Below are positions 21,338 to 33,328 of a stretch of DNA of 64,000 nt, in pieces. The notes below the pieces were generated by a model. The model was given only the letters and a program-made list of their open reading frames with translations. It searched no databases and had not been told where the DNA came from. Both the position numbers and the translations under genes were made by a program. Source of the DNA: Cryptomeria japonica (lineage: Eukaryota > Streptophyta > Pinopsida > Cupressales > Cupressaceae); contig NC_081414.1 of the NCBI RefSeq assembly GCF_030272615.1, forward strand, positions 826,050,896 through 826,114,895, given 5' to 3'. How positions within the stretch are numbered: the stretch's first letter is position 1; every line of letters begins with the position of its first letter.

Positions 21338-24300
21338 ATGGTTGCATCTGGTACTACAATTCCTTTGGTTGTTGAAATCACTAAGCGTGTGCGTCCGAGC
21401 TTCAAGAATCATCCATTTATTTCGATGGAAGACGATTGTAAGAGTGCATTTTCAGCAGTGCCCTATGGAGTACTGCATATTGAAGATATTGGGGTATATA
21501 CACACTACCCAATTAAGGAATTGGGTAGATATTAAATGTTGAATTTTTACAACAATCAGCTAGTGGATAAAAGTTTGGTATTGAAACCAGAATTTCAAGA
21601 ATTGGAGAACAACGGTTTTGAGCAGTTCATTAGGTTTTCGATGTGCTATGAACATGAATGGATCTATTTCACCTTGAGCACAGTTCATGATTAATTTATA
21701 TGGTTGGATAATCCTCACAAAATCACCAAGACATTCATTTAGGCTATAACAGGATTATGTGCAATCGAAGAATTGCATCCCTAAAAGCTGTGAAGAATGA
21801 TATTGTGACCAATGCGATAAGGTCAAAATTTGAAAAATAGGTGATGACAATGAATGACATCTTGGAGCATGATATCAAGTTTGCATAAATGGTCATTGGG
21901 TACAAAATCTATTATTCTAGCAAAGAAAATTCTATTTCCGGTACTGCCATTTATGTCGCATATGAGATGATGAGATAGAACAAGAAATATGATCTTTGTG
22001 AATTTATTTGGAGTGAGCTTATCAAGAACATTAAGAAGATCAAAGAAAATAAGAAACATCCTTTCAAGTTTGGCACATTGCTTCTATGTCTATTTTTCTA
22101 CTTTGTGCAAGAGGTTCCAGGTGTTGGTCTAGTGCGATGGGCATTTGATAGACCTGTAGGAGTTCAAATCCGAGAACATCTATACAATTCAAGTGACTCC
22201 AAGGTCTGAAATAAGAATCTATGGGGTTATTTCATGAACTTCCAGAAGGAAATTCATAATAGGGAAAGGATCCCTAAGTCTATTGTAGAGAAATACCAAG
22301 ACACCATTTCCTTGATGGTAGACACTGATCATTGTTTGATGGAAGCTGTAGAGTCCTAGACTGTATGGATCATGTCTATGGGCTATGACATCGAATAACA
22401 AATTTTGACACTATATGCACACCATATGTTGAGAAAACCTATGGGCCCCAATGAGGAAAGGTTTGGAAAATACAAGGAGAAGAGATTAAAACCTCATCAG
22501 CAGTTCAAGAAACCAGTGATTCAGAAGAAGGTAAGGAAGGAAGTAGAGTCTCTTGCAGAAAGTATGGGGATAACAAAGGAAGTTGTCCAAAAAGCTAGAG
22601 AGGAAAATATTCTCTCTGAGGAGAAGTCTATGAAGAAGGAATCTAAACCAAAAAACACCTAAACCTAAGCTAAGACAATCTAGAGGTAGAGATCCCTCCT
22701 CCAGTCTTGCAAAGCCAGCAAGCAAGCCGAAATCTTAAATCAAGCCATCTAGTGGTGAAAAGAAGAGGAAGACATTCATATTTGTGATTGTGGATGAAGA
22801 AGAGATTGAGTCTGATTAATTCGTGAAGGAAGTGAAGGCCTAAAATCCAAAAGTCACCAAGATCACAAAGGTTCTAGAAGCCTTCTAGTAGAACAAGATC
22901 TAGTAAGAAATCCAAGGCATCTGAGTTTGATGAAGCATTGAAACAAGGAAAATTTACTATTGTTCTGCCTGTAACATTACACGAGATTGTCAAAATAGTT
23001 AAGAATGGTAACTTGAAGCCAATATCAGAGTGGTATGAAAATTTTGAGGAATCCGGTGAAAGAACACTAGAAGAGGCTATTGTACAATATCTAAATGTGT
23101 ATAGTAAAGCTCTAAATGAATTAATGACAGTCATACCCAAGTATGACATTTTGGATGCTAGAAGGAAAATAGCTAATAAAGAAGATGAGAGATTGAGGGA
23201 ATATGTGTTGGTCAACTTATGTTCAGTTATTACTACATAGGAGATAGATAGATTGCTTAAACTAGCAAAGAATGAATTCAGGAGTAAGCACAAGGTAAAT
23301 AAAATCATGTTAGGAAAGATAGATGAAGTTGCAAAGGAGACTAAAAATATTTTGATAAAAGTTTTGTTAGATAATCAGTATGAGGTAAATAAGGCTAAAG
23401 GGAAAGAAGAACTTGATTTGGGAGAACAATACATGACATCACAGGTCAATCCGAAAGTCGAGCAGACAATGGATGATACTTCTATCCTAGAAGTCCAGAC
23501 AATTGAGCATGCAGAGGTTAGTGTGCAAGAAGAATTTAAAGGAGAGGATATAGGGAAAGAAGATGATGGAAAGGACAAGGTTGAGAATCCTTAGGTTGTT
23601 GCATTTGACCCTCCGGTTCTTGAAAAGAATGCATAAAAAGAAAAAGTGGAGGTCAAGGTTGAAGTTAAGACTAGGATAAAAGACACTACAAAGATAGTAA
23701 AGGGAAATAAAGCCATTGATGATTCATAGCTCATTCAAGGTCCAATTAACCCTTGCTTCTTTGTCCCCACTTGAAAAGCTTCAACTTGCATCATTTTCAC
23801 AAGTTAAGGCCAGTGAGGATCTTTTGAAATCCCATATAGAGGATAGTATGTTTCTAATCCTGGAAACCGGTGGTTGGAAATGTTGATACCCTCGTTTCAA
23901 AAGAATACTTTAGATACTCCATCCAGGCAATTAAAGAGTGATTAATTTTGTAGATAAAAATTTTGAGTCTTTTGAAAAGTTAGCTGAAGAGAAAGTCCAA
24001 AATGAATTTAATGCAAAGAGGCTTCAAAATTTGAAAAGGATGATCGCCAAAAATAGAGCCACATTAGGAGAGTGTGTGAAAATAATTCGAGATGCAATGT
24101 CCAAAGGTGGGAACTTGTATAAATCATGTCTATCCTTGAACAAGTTCACTGCAGATATTGAGAAGAAGTCTAAGGTGCATGAGAATGAACTTGAATGCAT
24201 ATCTCAGTCAGTTGATTCCCTAAAAACATTATTGGGTAGTCATGAGAATCAGCTAATATCTCTACTTGAGAAAATTAGAATCCTGAACCATGACTGGGAG

Positions 24301-24498
24301 AGAATAATTAGGAGAATTGGTGAAGTTAGGAGTCTCATTACTCCTAAGTTGGACATTTTGTTGATTCCTATCAAGGATACTCAAGATTCTCTGGCCAGTC
24401 GTGATCCGGATGATGTCAAGACAATAGAGCCACAAACTTATTTTCTTAGTGGTTTCGTAACTATGTTGGATAATCTGCAGAAAGGCTGGGACAAGTAG
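21338..24498 (+). pseudogene. Element E ORF2, relic of the non-pol protein shared with element A
   Basis: The ATG at 21338 opens MVASGTTIP. The frame runs with stops to about 21780, shifts to 21780-22662, shifts to 22938-23594 and shifts again to 23938-24498. It aligns by eye with element A ORF2: an AITGLC block, MVIGYKIYYSS, AIYVAYEMM, FKFGTLLLCLFFY, PGVGLVRWA, then RERIPKSIVEKY and CLMEAVES with MGYDIE. The downstream half is charged and helical, ending in a coiled-coil-like segment. Total length (3.16 kb) is close to A's 3.25 kb. I see no enzymatic motif. The protein family is not recognised with confidence; the middle block resembles plant transposon-associated domains of unknown role. 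Confidence 0.7.
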
Positions 24499-24758
24499 TT
24501 GGACTCTTTAAAGAATTCTTATGTTGATAGCTTCAAAAAAATTTAAGGATTGTGTGTGCATATGTAAATAGAATTTTTTATTTCTGGAACCATACCTTTG
24601 CCATTGATGTCAAAGAGGGAGAGTAGATGAGTGAAAAATGTTGATCTTAGGGGAAAATATTTGATTCTTTGGAATCCAACAGTTAGATTCTTGTTGCAGT
24701 GTATATATTTTGGTTTTGGTCCAATAGTCATTTTTCACTAAGTGTTGCCATCAATGCC

Positions 24759-24770
24759 AAAGGGGGAGAT
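24759..24770 (+). other. Element E polypurine tract
   Basis: AAAGGGGGAGAT lies directly before the LTR start TGTTGGAAAG. The preceding ATCAATGCC is shared with elements A and B. Confidence 0.85.
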
Positions 24771-25187
24771 TGTTGGAAAGAGACACTACATTAATGATCA
24801 AATGTTGTCATTGATGGAAGCTTGAGTTTGATATACAGTCCATAGTTCATGATTCATTCATTCTGAAATATTGATTGCGGTCCAGTGAGAAGAATAGGTT
24901 ATTCGACATAGTGTACAATGTTTTGGTTAGTAGATCAAGTGTGTCGAGTATTTGGTGTCATGTATCTCAGAGATGCATTGTGGACATGTAATATTCCCTT
25001 TTTAGGTTTGTGGTCTCCAATGTTGTGAATTCAGTAAGTTGGAAGATCCGGTAGATAGTTTTATGGTAGAGTAGTGTTTTGTGGCAATAACATGTGAAGA
25101 TTCCTTGTGCGGATCATGTAGAGTAATTTTGGTGGTTGTTTGCATGTTTGAGATTGTTGAGATGACATATAGGAGGCATGTGGACAT

Positions 25188-26528
25188 TGTAAGGAAAGCA
25201 AGTGCAGAAATTCGCTTCCCTAATGTCAATTTGCAGGCAAAAGCAAATAATGTTTACGAATTTTGCAACTTTTATAGAATACGACACAACCATGAGCATA
25301 CACAAATAAACAACACAGAGAGAGAATAAACATAATTAACATGGGAAAACCCTTTTGGGAGAAAAACCCACCACCAATGGAAGATAACTTTATTATCAGT
25401 ATGTCAAATACAATAAAGTCCAGTCTGCAAACTTCCTTCACTTTGTCAAACAATCTTTCCAAATGAAACAAACAACACTTGGGTCAAACTACTACACAGA
25501 TTGCTCAATGGCTCTTCTGGTTCATAACACTTCATTTGGTTTACATTTAGCTTCAATTACCAAACTAGTTGGTCGTTACATCTACCTGAGATGGTTCAGA
25601 AGTCAAACTATTTCTATCAATCTACAATCATGGAAACCAATTATCCCACATGCATCAGCAACTAGGTCAGTTCATATTCATATACACCGATGGGACTATA
25701 TTTAGTATCCAAGTATTCATCCTTTTAGAACTCGGTTGCATCACACACCTGCAGTCAGTCTCCACTCCATTGGCCATTGGTATAACTTTCAACTGGTAAA
25801 GTCAATCATCGATGATACTCGATCGTTGAAGGTGACTCCATCGGGTCATCGGTAAGACACAGGAAATGTTATCCCAAACTCTGATAACCAAGAGACAAAA
25901 CTCATTGAGACATCAACACCAAAATTGATAAGTTATCCCGATCTCTGATAGCCAAGAGTGCACCTCATCGACTTATTGGAACCAACACTGTGAAGTTACC
26001 CCGACATGCAATGTTATCTTGATAATCTAAAGTGGTCTCATCGGGTCATCAGAACACACTCAGAACTGCTATGCTGATAAGAAAAGCACTCCATGACAAA
26101 ATAGAGTGGACTCATCAGAACTTTGACATAGCCTTTAGCACATCAACCTAATAGCTGATATCGACCCGATCACCGAAGGCGACTTCATTGGGTATCAGCA
26201 CAGAACCAAACCTGATTGTCTGATAGCCGATTATAACCTAGACCGCCTAAGGTAGATCCATCAGGTATCGACACAACTTCAAACAAGAACATCCAATAGC
26301 CGATAACAATCCGAACCACCTAAGGTAGCTCCATCAGATCATCGACACAACTCTCATGTAGTCATCCTGAAAGTTGAAGTTATCTTGATAGAGAGGAAGG
26401 CATTGGTTTAAGGCATACTGATCATAAGGTGTTGTACCACCAAGAAGGTAACACTCTATTGTTCCATCGATGTTGGCTAGCCCGATCAACCTGAACATGT
26501 CAAGTGAATTAGAGGCACATTTCCAACA
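25188..26528 (-). repeat. Element F 3' LTR
   Basis: On the minus strand it starts TGTTGGAAATGTGCC and ends CTTTCCTTACA. It is 1,341 bp. A GGGAAAACCCTTTTGGGAG block (25343-25361) is the family version of the short CCC/GGG stem-loop seen in other LTRs here. Confidence 0.92.
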
Positions 26529-26546
26529 AACCCCCACTTGACGAGG
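26529..26546 (-). other. Element F polypurine tract
   Basis: The minus strand reads AAGTGGGGGTTTG directly before TGTTGGAAATG. Confidence 0.75.
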
Positions 26547-26576
26547 AACTCAATGGACTGATTACCATTCCAGATG

Positions 26577-29500
26577 TTATTGAGGAACAAGGGTATCAAG
26601 ACCCATAGAATTAGAACACCACCTGAACTTGTGCATGCTCACAGGTTTTGTCAAAGCATCTGCAATATTTTCCAGAGTGTCTACCTTGTTAAGATAAGCT
26701 TTTCCATCTTCCACCATGTCATGAACGAAGTGATACTAAACATCAACATGCTTCGATCTGGCATGGAAAGTAGGATTCTTCGCCAAACATATGGCACTCT
26801 GACTGTCACTCCAACTTTCTACCTGCCCTGCATCAAAACCAATGTTTGAACTCAAACGCGTAAGCCAGACTACTTCTTTACAAGCATGTGTGGCCACCAT
26901 GTATTTTGCCTTTGTAGTGGACAAAGCGACTGTAGCTTGCCGCTTGCTCATCCAACTAATTGCTCCACTATTCAGGACAAAAACATATCCACTAATGGAT
27001 CTTCTATTGTCAATATCCCCTGCCCAATCAGAATCTATATACCCACAAATGCTAAGAGTTCTCTTTGAATCCTTCAGATTACCATGATAACATAATGCTA
27101 ATTTTGAAGTGCCCTTTAGATATCTAAACACTCTCTTTACAACATCCCGGTGTGACTTTCTTGGATTTGACATAAACCTACTAAGTACTCCTATTGGTTG
27201 GGTAATGTCTGGTCTTGTACAGACCATACCATACATCAGGCTACCTATAGCACTTGCATAAGGTACATTTTTCATGTCTTCAATCTCTTTTGGAGATTGA
27301 TTGTCAAGCACAGACAACTTAGTTCCCTACAAGATGGGAACAACCTATGGTTTACAGTCGGACATATGAAGCCTATCAAGAAAATTGGTTATATACTTTC
27401 TCTGGTTAAGCCAAAGTTTCCTCTCAGATCTATCCCTTTTGATCTCCATTTCCAGAATGTAATTTGCTGGTCCTAAGTCCTTCATTTCAAATTTCATAGA
27501 AAGCTGAGATCATATCTTTTGTGTTTCCTATGAACATGTCATCTACATATAAAGCCATGATAAGAATCCCATGACCATCAATTTTGTAGTTAACATAATG
27601 ATAAAATTTTAATCTCACAAATCCCAAGGACAAACAAATGTATCATACTTTTGATACCACATTCTGGGAGATTGTTTCAAACCATACAGAGACTTCTTGA
27701 TTTTGCATACCAGATGCTCTTTACCTTTTTCCACAAAATGCTTAGGTTGGGACACATAAATTTCTTCTTCAAGATCACCATGAAGAAATGTTGTCTTCAC
27801 ATCCATCTGCTCAATCTCCCAATCATATGTTGCTGCAAGTGACAAGAGAAATTTGATAGTTGTCATCTTAGCTATAGGAGAGAATATTTCCCCATAGTCG
27901 ATACATTCTTTTTGTGAATACCCCTTTTCAACCAGTCTTTCTTTGTACTTGTCAATGCTGCCATCTGGACCATACTTCTTTTTGAACACCCACTTGTATC
28001 CTATAGGCATTCTTCCTTTAGGCAATGGCACCAAATCCCAAGTTCCATTTTTATCCAATGATGACATTTCATCATTCATGGCTTCCAACCAGGAATCTGA
28101 ATCAGACATTTCAATTGCTTCTTTGACAGTCATAGGCTCATTAGTATCTGTAAGTAAAGCATAAGCACAATTAAAATTCAACATAGAGTATCTGTACTTA
28201 TTAGGTGTATACCTATTAGGTTGTTGCCTCTCTCGAGTAGATCTTCTCAACTCTGGTGTTGAGGCTTCTTGAGGTTCCACAAGAGGCTCATCATCATGTT
28301 CTTCTTCAGAACTACTTGAACTGCTTGCACTCTCCTCATCTTTAGGTATCTCTGGAGATTCTTCTTTGGCTAGAGGAATTTCAACCTCAACTTCTCCTTT
28401 CTTTTCTATATTATGATCTAGTGACATAGACTTCAACTCATAAAAAATCATACTTCTGTTGTACATAACCTTACCAGTCATTGGATTCCAAAGTTTGTAT
28501 CCTTTCACACCAATTCCATAGCCAATGAAGATACATTTCATAGCTTTGCTATCCAGCTTAGATCTATTCACATCAAGCACATGAGCATATGCCTCTGCAC
28601 CAAAAATACGAAGGTGCTTTAAAGAAGGTTTCTTACCAAACCATGCTTCCATAGGTGTTTTTTCAACCAATGTTGAAGTAGGAGAATGATTTAGCAGGTA
28701 TCACATTGTAGCAGCTACTTCAGCCTAGAATGTCTGTTCCAGCCTAGCTCCACTCAACATGCTTCTTGCTTTCTCCATTAGGGATTGATTCAACCTTTCA
28801 GCGACTCCATTTTGTTGTGGAGTGTAAGGTATAGTCTTATATCTCTTAATTCCATAATCAACACAGTACTTGTCAAAATCTGCACTACAGTATTCACCAC
28901 CATTGTCTATCCTTAAACATTTAATCCTTCTCCTAGTCTAATTTTCAACAAGGTTCTTAAATTCCTTAAATCGACTGAACACTTTTGATTTACTTTTAAG
29001 AAAATACACAAATGCCCTTCTTGAATAATCATCTACAAAAGATACATAGTATTTAGACTTAGATAGAGAAGGAACATCCACTTGACCAAACACATCAGAG
29101 TGAACATAATCCAGAATGTCAAAAGGTTTATGAGAGTTGGAATAAAACTGAACATGATTATGTTTTCCATATATGAAATGTTCATAGAAATTGAACTCAA
29201 AACTACAATCATCTAGACCTTCAACCATATTCTTATTCTTCAAGGCTTTTAAACCTTTCTCACCTATGTGGCCTAACCTATTATGCTAGAGCATTGTTTT
29301 CTCAATAGGAAGTTTAGCTTCCAATGAATTATCATTATGCATCATTATAGTTGTCTTAACAGGCTTTTCAAAAGTTACATTACAGCATATAATTTCAACA
29401 TTTAACTTATACACTGTACCAATGTGATCACCCTTTGCCAATACAATGGAATCCCTAGTCATCTTGCAACCACCAGATACAAATGTAACTTGTATTCCAG

Positions 29501-30566
29501 CATCATTAAGTTTACTTATAGAGAGAAGGTTTCTTGCCATACCAGGTATATGAAGAACTCCATTGATCCCCTTCACTCTACCGTCTGGGAATTGAATTTT
29601 AATTTTGTCTCTCCCTACAATCTCCAACATAGAATCACTTGCCAAATATACCTTTCCACTAGCATACGGTTCATATTTTGAGAACCACTTCTTGTGGGAG
29701 GTCATGTGAAAAGATGCGCCAGAATCTACTAACCAGGTGTCATCTGAGGTAGGTACTGTCAGAGCTGCTACAAATGCATCTGCATCACTTTGAGAAGATT
29801 TAGTGTCAGAACAATTCTTCTTCTTCTCCTCCTCCTTACAATCCTTTCGGATATGCCATTTCTACCCACAGTTCCAGCACTTCACCTTTGACTTCTTGCC
29901 TAGAGATTTAAATCTCTCTTGAGACTTGAAATTCTTGCCTTTCTTCTTGTCTTTGTCCTTCAGTCTGCCTCAAACAGAGAGTGCATCTTTTGTCATCTCA
30001 AAAGACTTCTTTCTCATTTCTTCTGACAAAAGAGTATTTACCATAGTATCCATCTTGAACTGGGTTATAGTACTACCAATAGCCATCACTAAGTGTTCCC
30101 AAGAGTCAGGCAATGAACACAACAACAACATGCAAAATTCTTTTTCCTGGATGGACACACCAATAGAAGTTAACTATGCAAGAACCATGTTGAATGCATT
30201 TAAGTGGTTTTCCAATGGTGTTCCTACATCCATCGTCATAGAGTACATCTTCTTCCTCAAGAAAAGTTTATTCACCAAGGATTTGCCTTGATAAATATCT
30301 CCCAACTTATTCCAGAGAAGATGTGCAATCTTCTCCTCATGGATGTTTAACAGAATAGAATCAACAAGACATAGCTTGATTAGACCCCTTGCCTTCCGGT
30401 CGGCTAAATCCCAATCTTCTTGCTTCATGCCTATAGGCATAGTAGTTGCAGTCATAGCAACATAGAGATGTCTATCAACCAACAAGTCTTCTATCTTGAG
30501 TTTTCATAGTTTGAAACTGGAACCATTAAATTTCTCCATGTCTATGTGCCCTGAGGTGCTTGCCAT
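26577..30566 (-). pseudogene. Element F gag-pol
   Basis: The ATG at 30564-30566 opens MASTSGHIDMEKFNG. The order is Gag, a damaged CCHC knuckle (near 29860-29880), protease (WLVDSGASFHM near 29730), integrase, RT and RNase H, ending at TAA 26577-26579. The blocks 30174-30485, 29970-30158, 29286-29705, 28938-29243, 27615-28670 and 26736-27317 all share one frame. A local double frameshift lies at about 27320-27640; in the shifted frame the YVDDM catalytic motif is visible near 27535-27550. Some stops fit CAG-to-TAG, others fit TGG-to-TAG. About 1,330 codons, close to element C's 1,349. Confidence 0.92.
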
Positions 30567-30670
30567 CTTAACCTATAAAAAAAACAAGTAGACACTCTGC
30601 AAGACTCCTACTGAAATAGAATTGACACAAAAAGCTAATCCTACCCAACAAGGATAACAAAAACTGACCA

Positions 30671-30684
30671 AGCTCTAATACCAC
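30671..30684 (-). other. Element F primer-binding site
   Basis: The minus strand reads TGGTATTAGAGCT just inside the 5' LTR. This is the tRNA-iMet-type site with two changes. Confidence 0.85.
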
Positions 30685-30685
30685 T

Positions 30686-32815
30686 TGTAAGGAAAGCAAG
30701 TGTGGAAATTCTCTTCCCTAATATCAATTTGCAGGGGAAAACAAATAGTGTTTACAAAATTTGCAACTTTTACAGAATATGGCACAAGCATGAGCATACA
30801 CAAATAAACAACACAGAGAGAGAATACATAGAATTAACGTGGGAAAACCCTTTTGGGAGAAAAACCCACCACCAATAGAAGATAACTTTATTATCAGTAT
30901 GTCAAATACAATAAAGTCTAGTCTATAGACTTCCTTCACTCTGTCAAACAATCATTCCAGATGAAACAAACAACACTTGGGTCAAACTACTACATAGATT
31001 GCTCAATGGCTCTTTTGGTTTGTAACCCTTCATTTGGTTTACATTCGGCTTCAATTACCAAACTGGTTGGCCATTACATCTGCTTGAGATGGTTGGGAAG
31101 TCAAACTATTTCTGTTGATCTGCAATCATGGAAACCAATTATCCCACATGCATCAGCAACCGGGTCGGTTTGTATTCACATACATCTATGGGACTATCTT
31201 CAATATCGGATTGTTCATCCTTTTTGGAACTCGATTGGATCACACACCCGTAGTTGGTCTCCACTCCATCGTCCATTAGTATAACTTTCAACTAGTAAAT
31301 TCGATCGCCTGATGATACTTGATCACCGAAGGCAACTCCATTAGGTCATCGGCAAGACATGGGAAATGTTATCCCAAACTCTGATAACCAAGAGACAAAA
31401 CTCATCGAGACATCGACACCAAACTTGAGAATTTATCCCGATCTGCGATAGCCAAGAGTGCACCTCATCAGCTCATTGGAACCAACACTGTGAAGCTACC
31501 CCGACATGCATTGTTATCCTGATAATCTAAAGTGGTCTCATCGGGTCATCGAAACATGCTCAGAACTGCTATGTCAATAAGAAAAGAACTCCAAGACAAA
31601 ATAGAGTGGACTTATTAGAACTTCAACGTAGCCTTCAACACATCAACCTGATAGCCTGTTAGGAATCCCACAAATACTGAGAGGGGGGGGTGAATCAGTA
31701 TCTAACTGGTATATAGAATTTCTTAACTTAAAACATGCAGAACATAATATAACAGTGTACCGGTATGCAATAAATAATGCAATAAACTGAATCAAGAACA
31801 ACCACATGAAAAACACACCATAACACAAGGATTTAATGAGGAAACCCGGTGTGGGAAAAACCTCGGTGGGATTTGTGACCCACAATATTCACTCACTGGC
31901 CAATAAGAGAATATTACTTACAATAGGGGCCTGCACATGCAGGAAGGCCAATTGCCTAGAGCTCACTGCTCAATGGGAAGTCTCACTGACTTACAATGAG
32001 GATTATACAAATCCAATATCTTGTACTGCTTTACAATAGCATCTTCAATGCCTGATCTAGTACCGGTTGCTGCTTTGCTACTTACATAAACCCCTTTACC
32101 TATATTTCACATAATAGGTCTACCTAATATTTTTCCTTAATGCTTACATCTCCTATATCAAATGTCTACAATGATCTCTTTTATATATAAGAGTCATTTT
32201 ACAATTTTCCAAGTCGACTTACAAAGTTTTTATATAATATAACAAAATCCCATTGGCCTCTGTGCCGGTATACTTCCTTTCTTCTGTGTTGGTGCCGGTG
32301 TCCTGAGTGCCAGTGTAGAGTGTGATCTGTTGATGCCGGTATAATGCCTTTGCCGGAGCCATAGGATTGCAAGGTTTCCATCAATGACAAAACCTTCAAT
32401 CACATATAATGTCTCATTAGAGTGTGCATGTGCCAACATAGCTGATATCGACCCAATCGCCAAAGGAGACTTCATTAGGTATCGACATAGCACTAAACTT
32501 GATCCTCCAATAGCCGATTATGACCTGGACCACCTAAGGTAGATCCATCTGGTATCGACACAAATTTAAACAGGAACATCCGATAGCCAATAATAATCCA
32601 GACCACCTAAGGTAGCTCCATCAGATCATCGACACAACTCTCATGCAGTCATCCCAAAAGTCGAAGTTATCTCGAAAGAGAGGAAGACATTGGTGCAAGT
32701 CGTACCGATCAGAAGGTGTTCTACTACCAAGAAGGTAACACTTTGTTGTTCCATCAGTGTAGGCTAGCCAGATCAACCCTAACATGTCAAGTGAATTAGA
32801 GGCACATTTCCAACA
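30686..32815 (-). repeat. Element F 5' LTR, interrupted by solo LTR S1
   Basis: It spans 30686-31656 and 32439-32815, with S1 between. It matches the 3' LTR over its length. The outer end is intact (TGTTGGAAA on the minus strand at 32815). Confidence 0.92.
31657..32438 (-). mobile_element. S1: solo copia-type LTR inside element F's 5' LTR
   Basis: It is 782 bp. On the minus strand it starts TGTTGGCACATG and ends TTCCTAACA. The duplicated target is TAGCC (31652-31656) / TAGCT (32439-32443), one base diverged. The uninterrupted target is seen in the F 3' LTR near 26150. A TATATATAA box is at about 32181-32190, with a G-tract at 31678-31697. No internal sequence is present, so this is a recombination remnant. 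It belongs to the same family as the J LTRs. Confidence 0.9.
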
Positions 32816-33328
32816 GACATCTTATTTTATTCAGCTTAGTTGTTTTGGATCAGATTGAGGCGACTTGGGTAACAGGTTTCATTTGTGTGTTATGTATTTT
32901 TTGGCCGACATGGAATTGGTCAAATTTGATGTTGCAGATATATTAGACCGATTGATTTGATAATTTGGGAGATCATTGGTTGTGTGTAAAGTGTATATGA
33001 GTGATTGTGTGTAGTTTCACATGCGCAGTTGGAAGATTTGTGCTTCAGTATGATGCAAAATATCAAAATAGAGTAGAGTAGAAGAGAAGAGTGTGATTGT
33101 GTGTTTTGTGCTTGACCAGAGCTATACTCAGGCATTTGTTGATTCTATTAAATAGTTCAAACCTTCTTGTAATTATTGTAAACATTTTTTAAGGTAGTGA
33201 GCCTTCCAAGTTGTAGCCCTTACTTGTAATTGAGCAGTGAGCTCTAGGCAGTGTAAGATCGGGTTATTAAAGTTAAAAATTGTAATAACTAATTCACCCC
33301 CATTCTTATTCTTCTCTTTATTACAACA

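Larger units (their letters stand above)
25188..32815 (-). mobile_element. Element F: Tork-like Ty1/copia retrotransposon, decayed
   Basis: Two LTRs (25188-26528 and 30686-32815) are flanked by the target duplication GACAT (25183-25187 and 32816-32820). The gag-pol frame runs on the minus strand from 30566 to 26577. It is inserted in element E's 3' LTR, and its own 5' LTR contains solo LTR S1. The proteins resemble those of element C throughout, but the LTRs differ, so it is a sister family. Confidence 0.93.
20673..33328 (+). mobile_element. Element E: decayed non-autonomous LTR element with ORF2, interrupted by F
   Basis: It consists of a gag C-terminal scrap, spacer, ORF2 relic (21338-24498), PPT (24759-24770) and a 3' LTR (from 24771) that continues after element F to about 33328. 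No protease, integrase or RT is present between gag and PPT. The layout matches element A. Its 5' LTR, PBS and most of gag are missing. Confidence 0.75.
24771..33328 (+). repeat. Element E 3' LTR, split by element F
   Basis: The first part is 24771-25187, starting TGTTGGAAAGAG. It resumes after F at 32821 and ends near TTACAACA (33321-33328). The second part carries GAGCAGTGAGCTCTAGG (33232-33248) and a short C-tract (33291-33300). The end is approximate, as no partner LTR is present. Confidence 0.65.
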
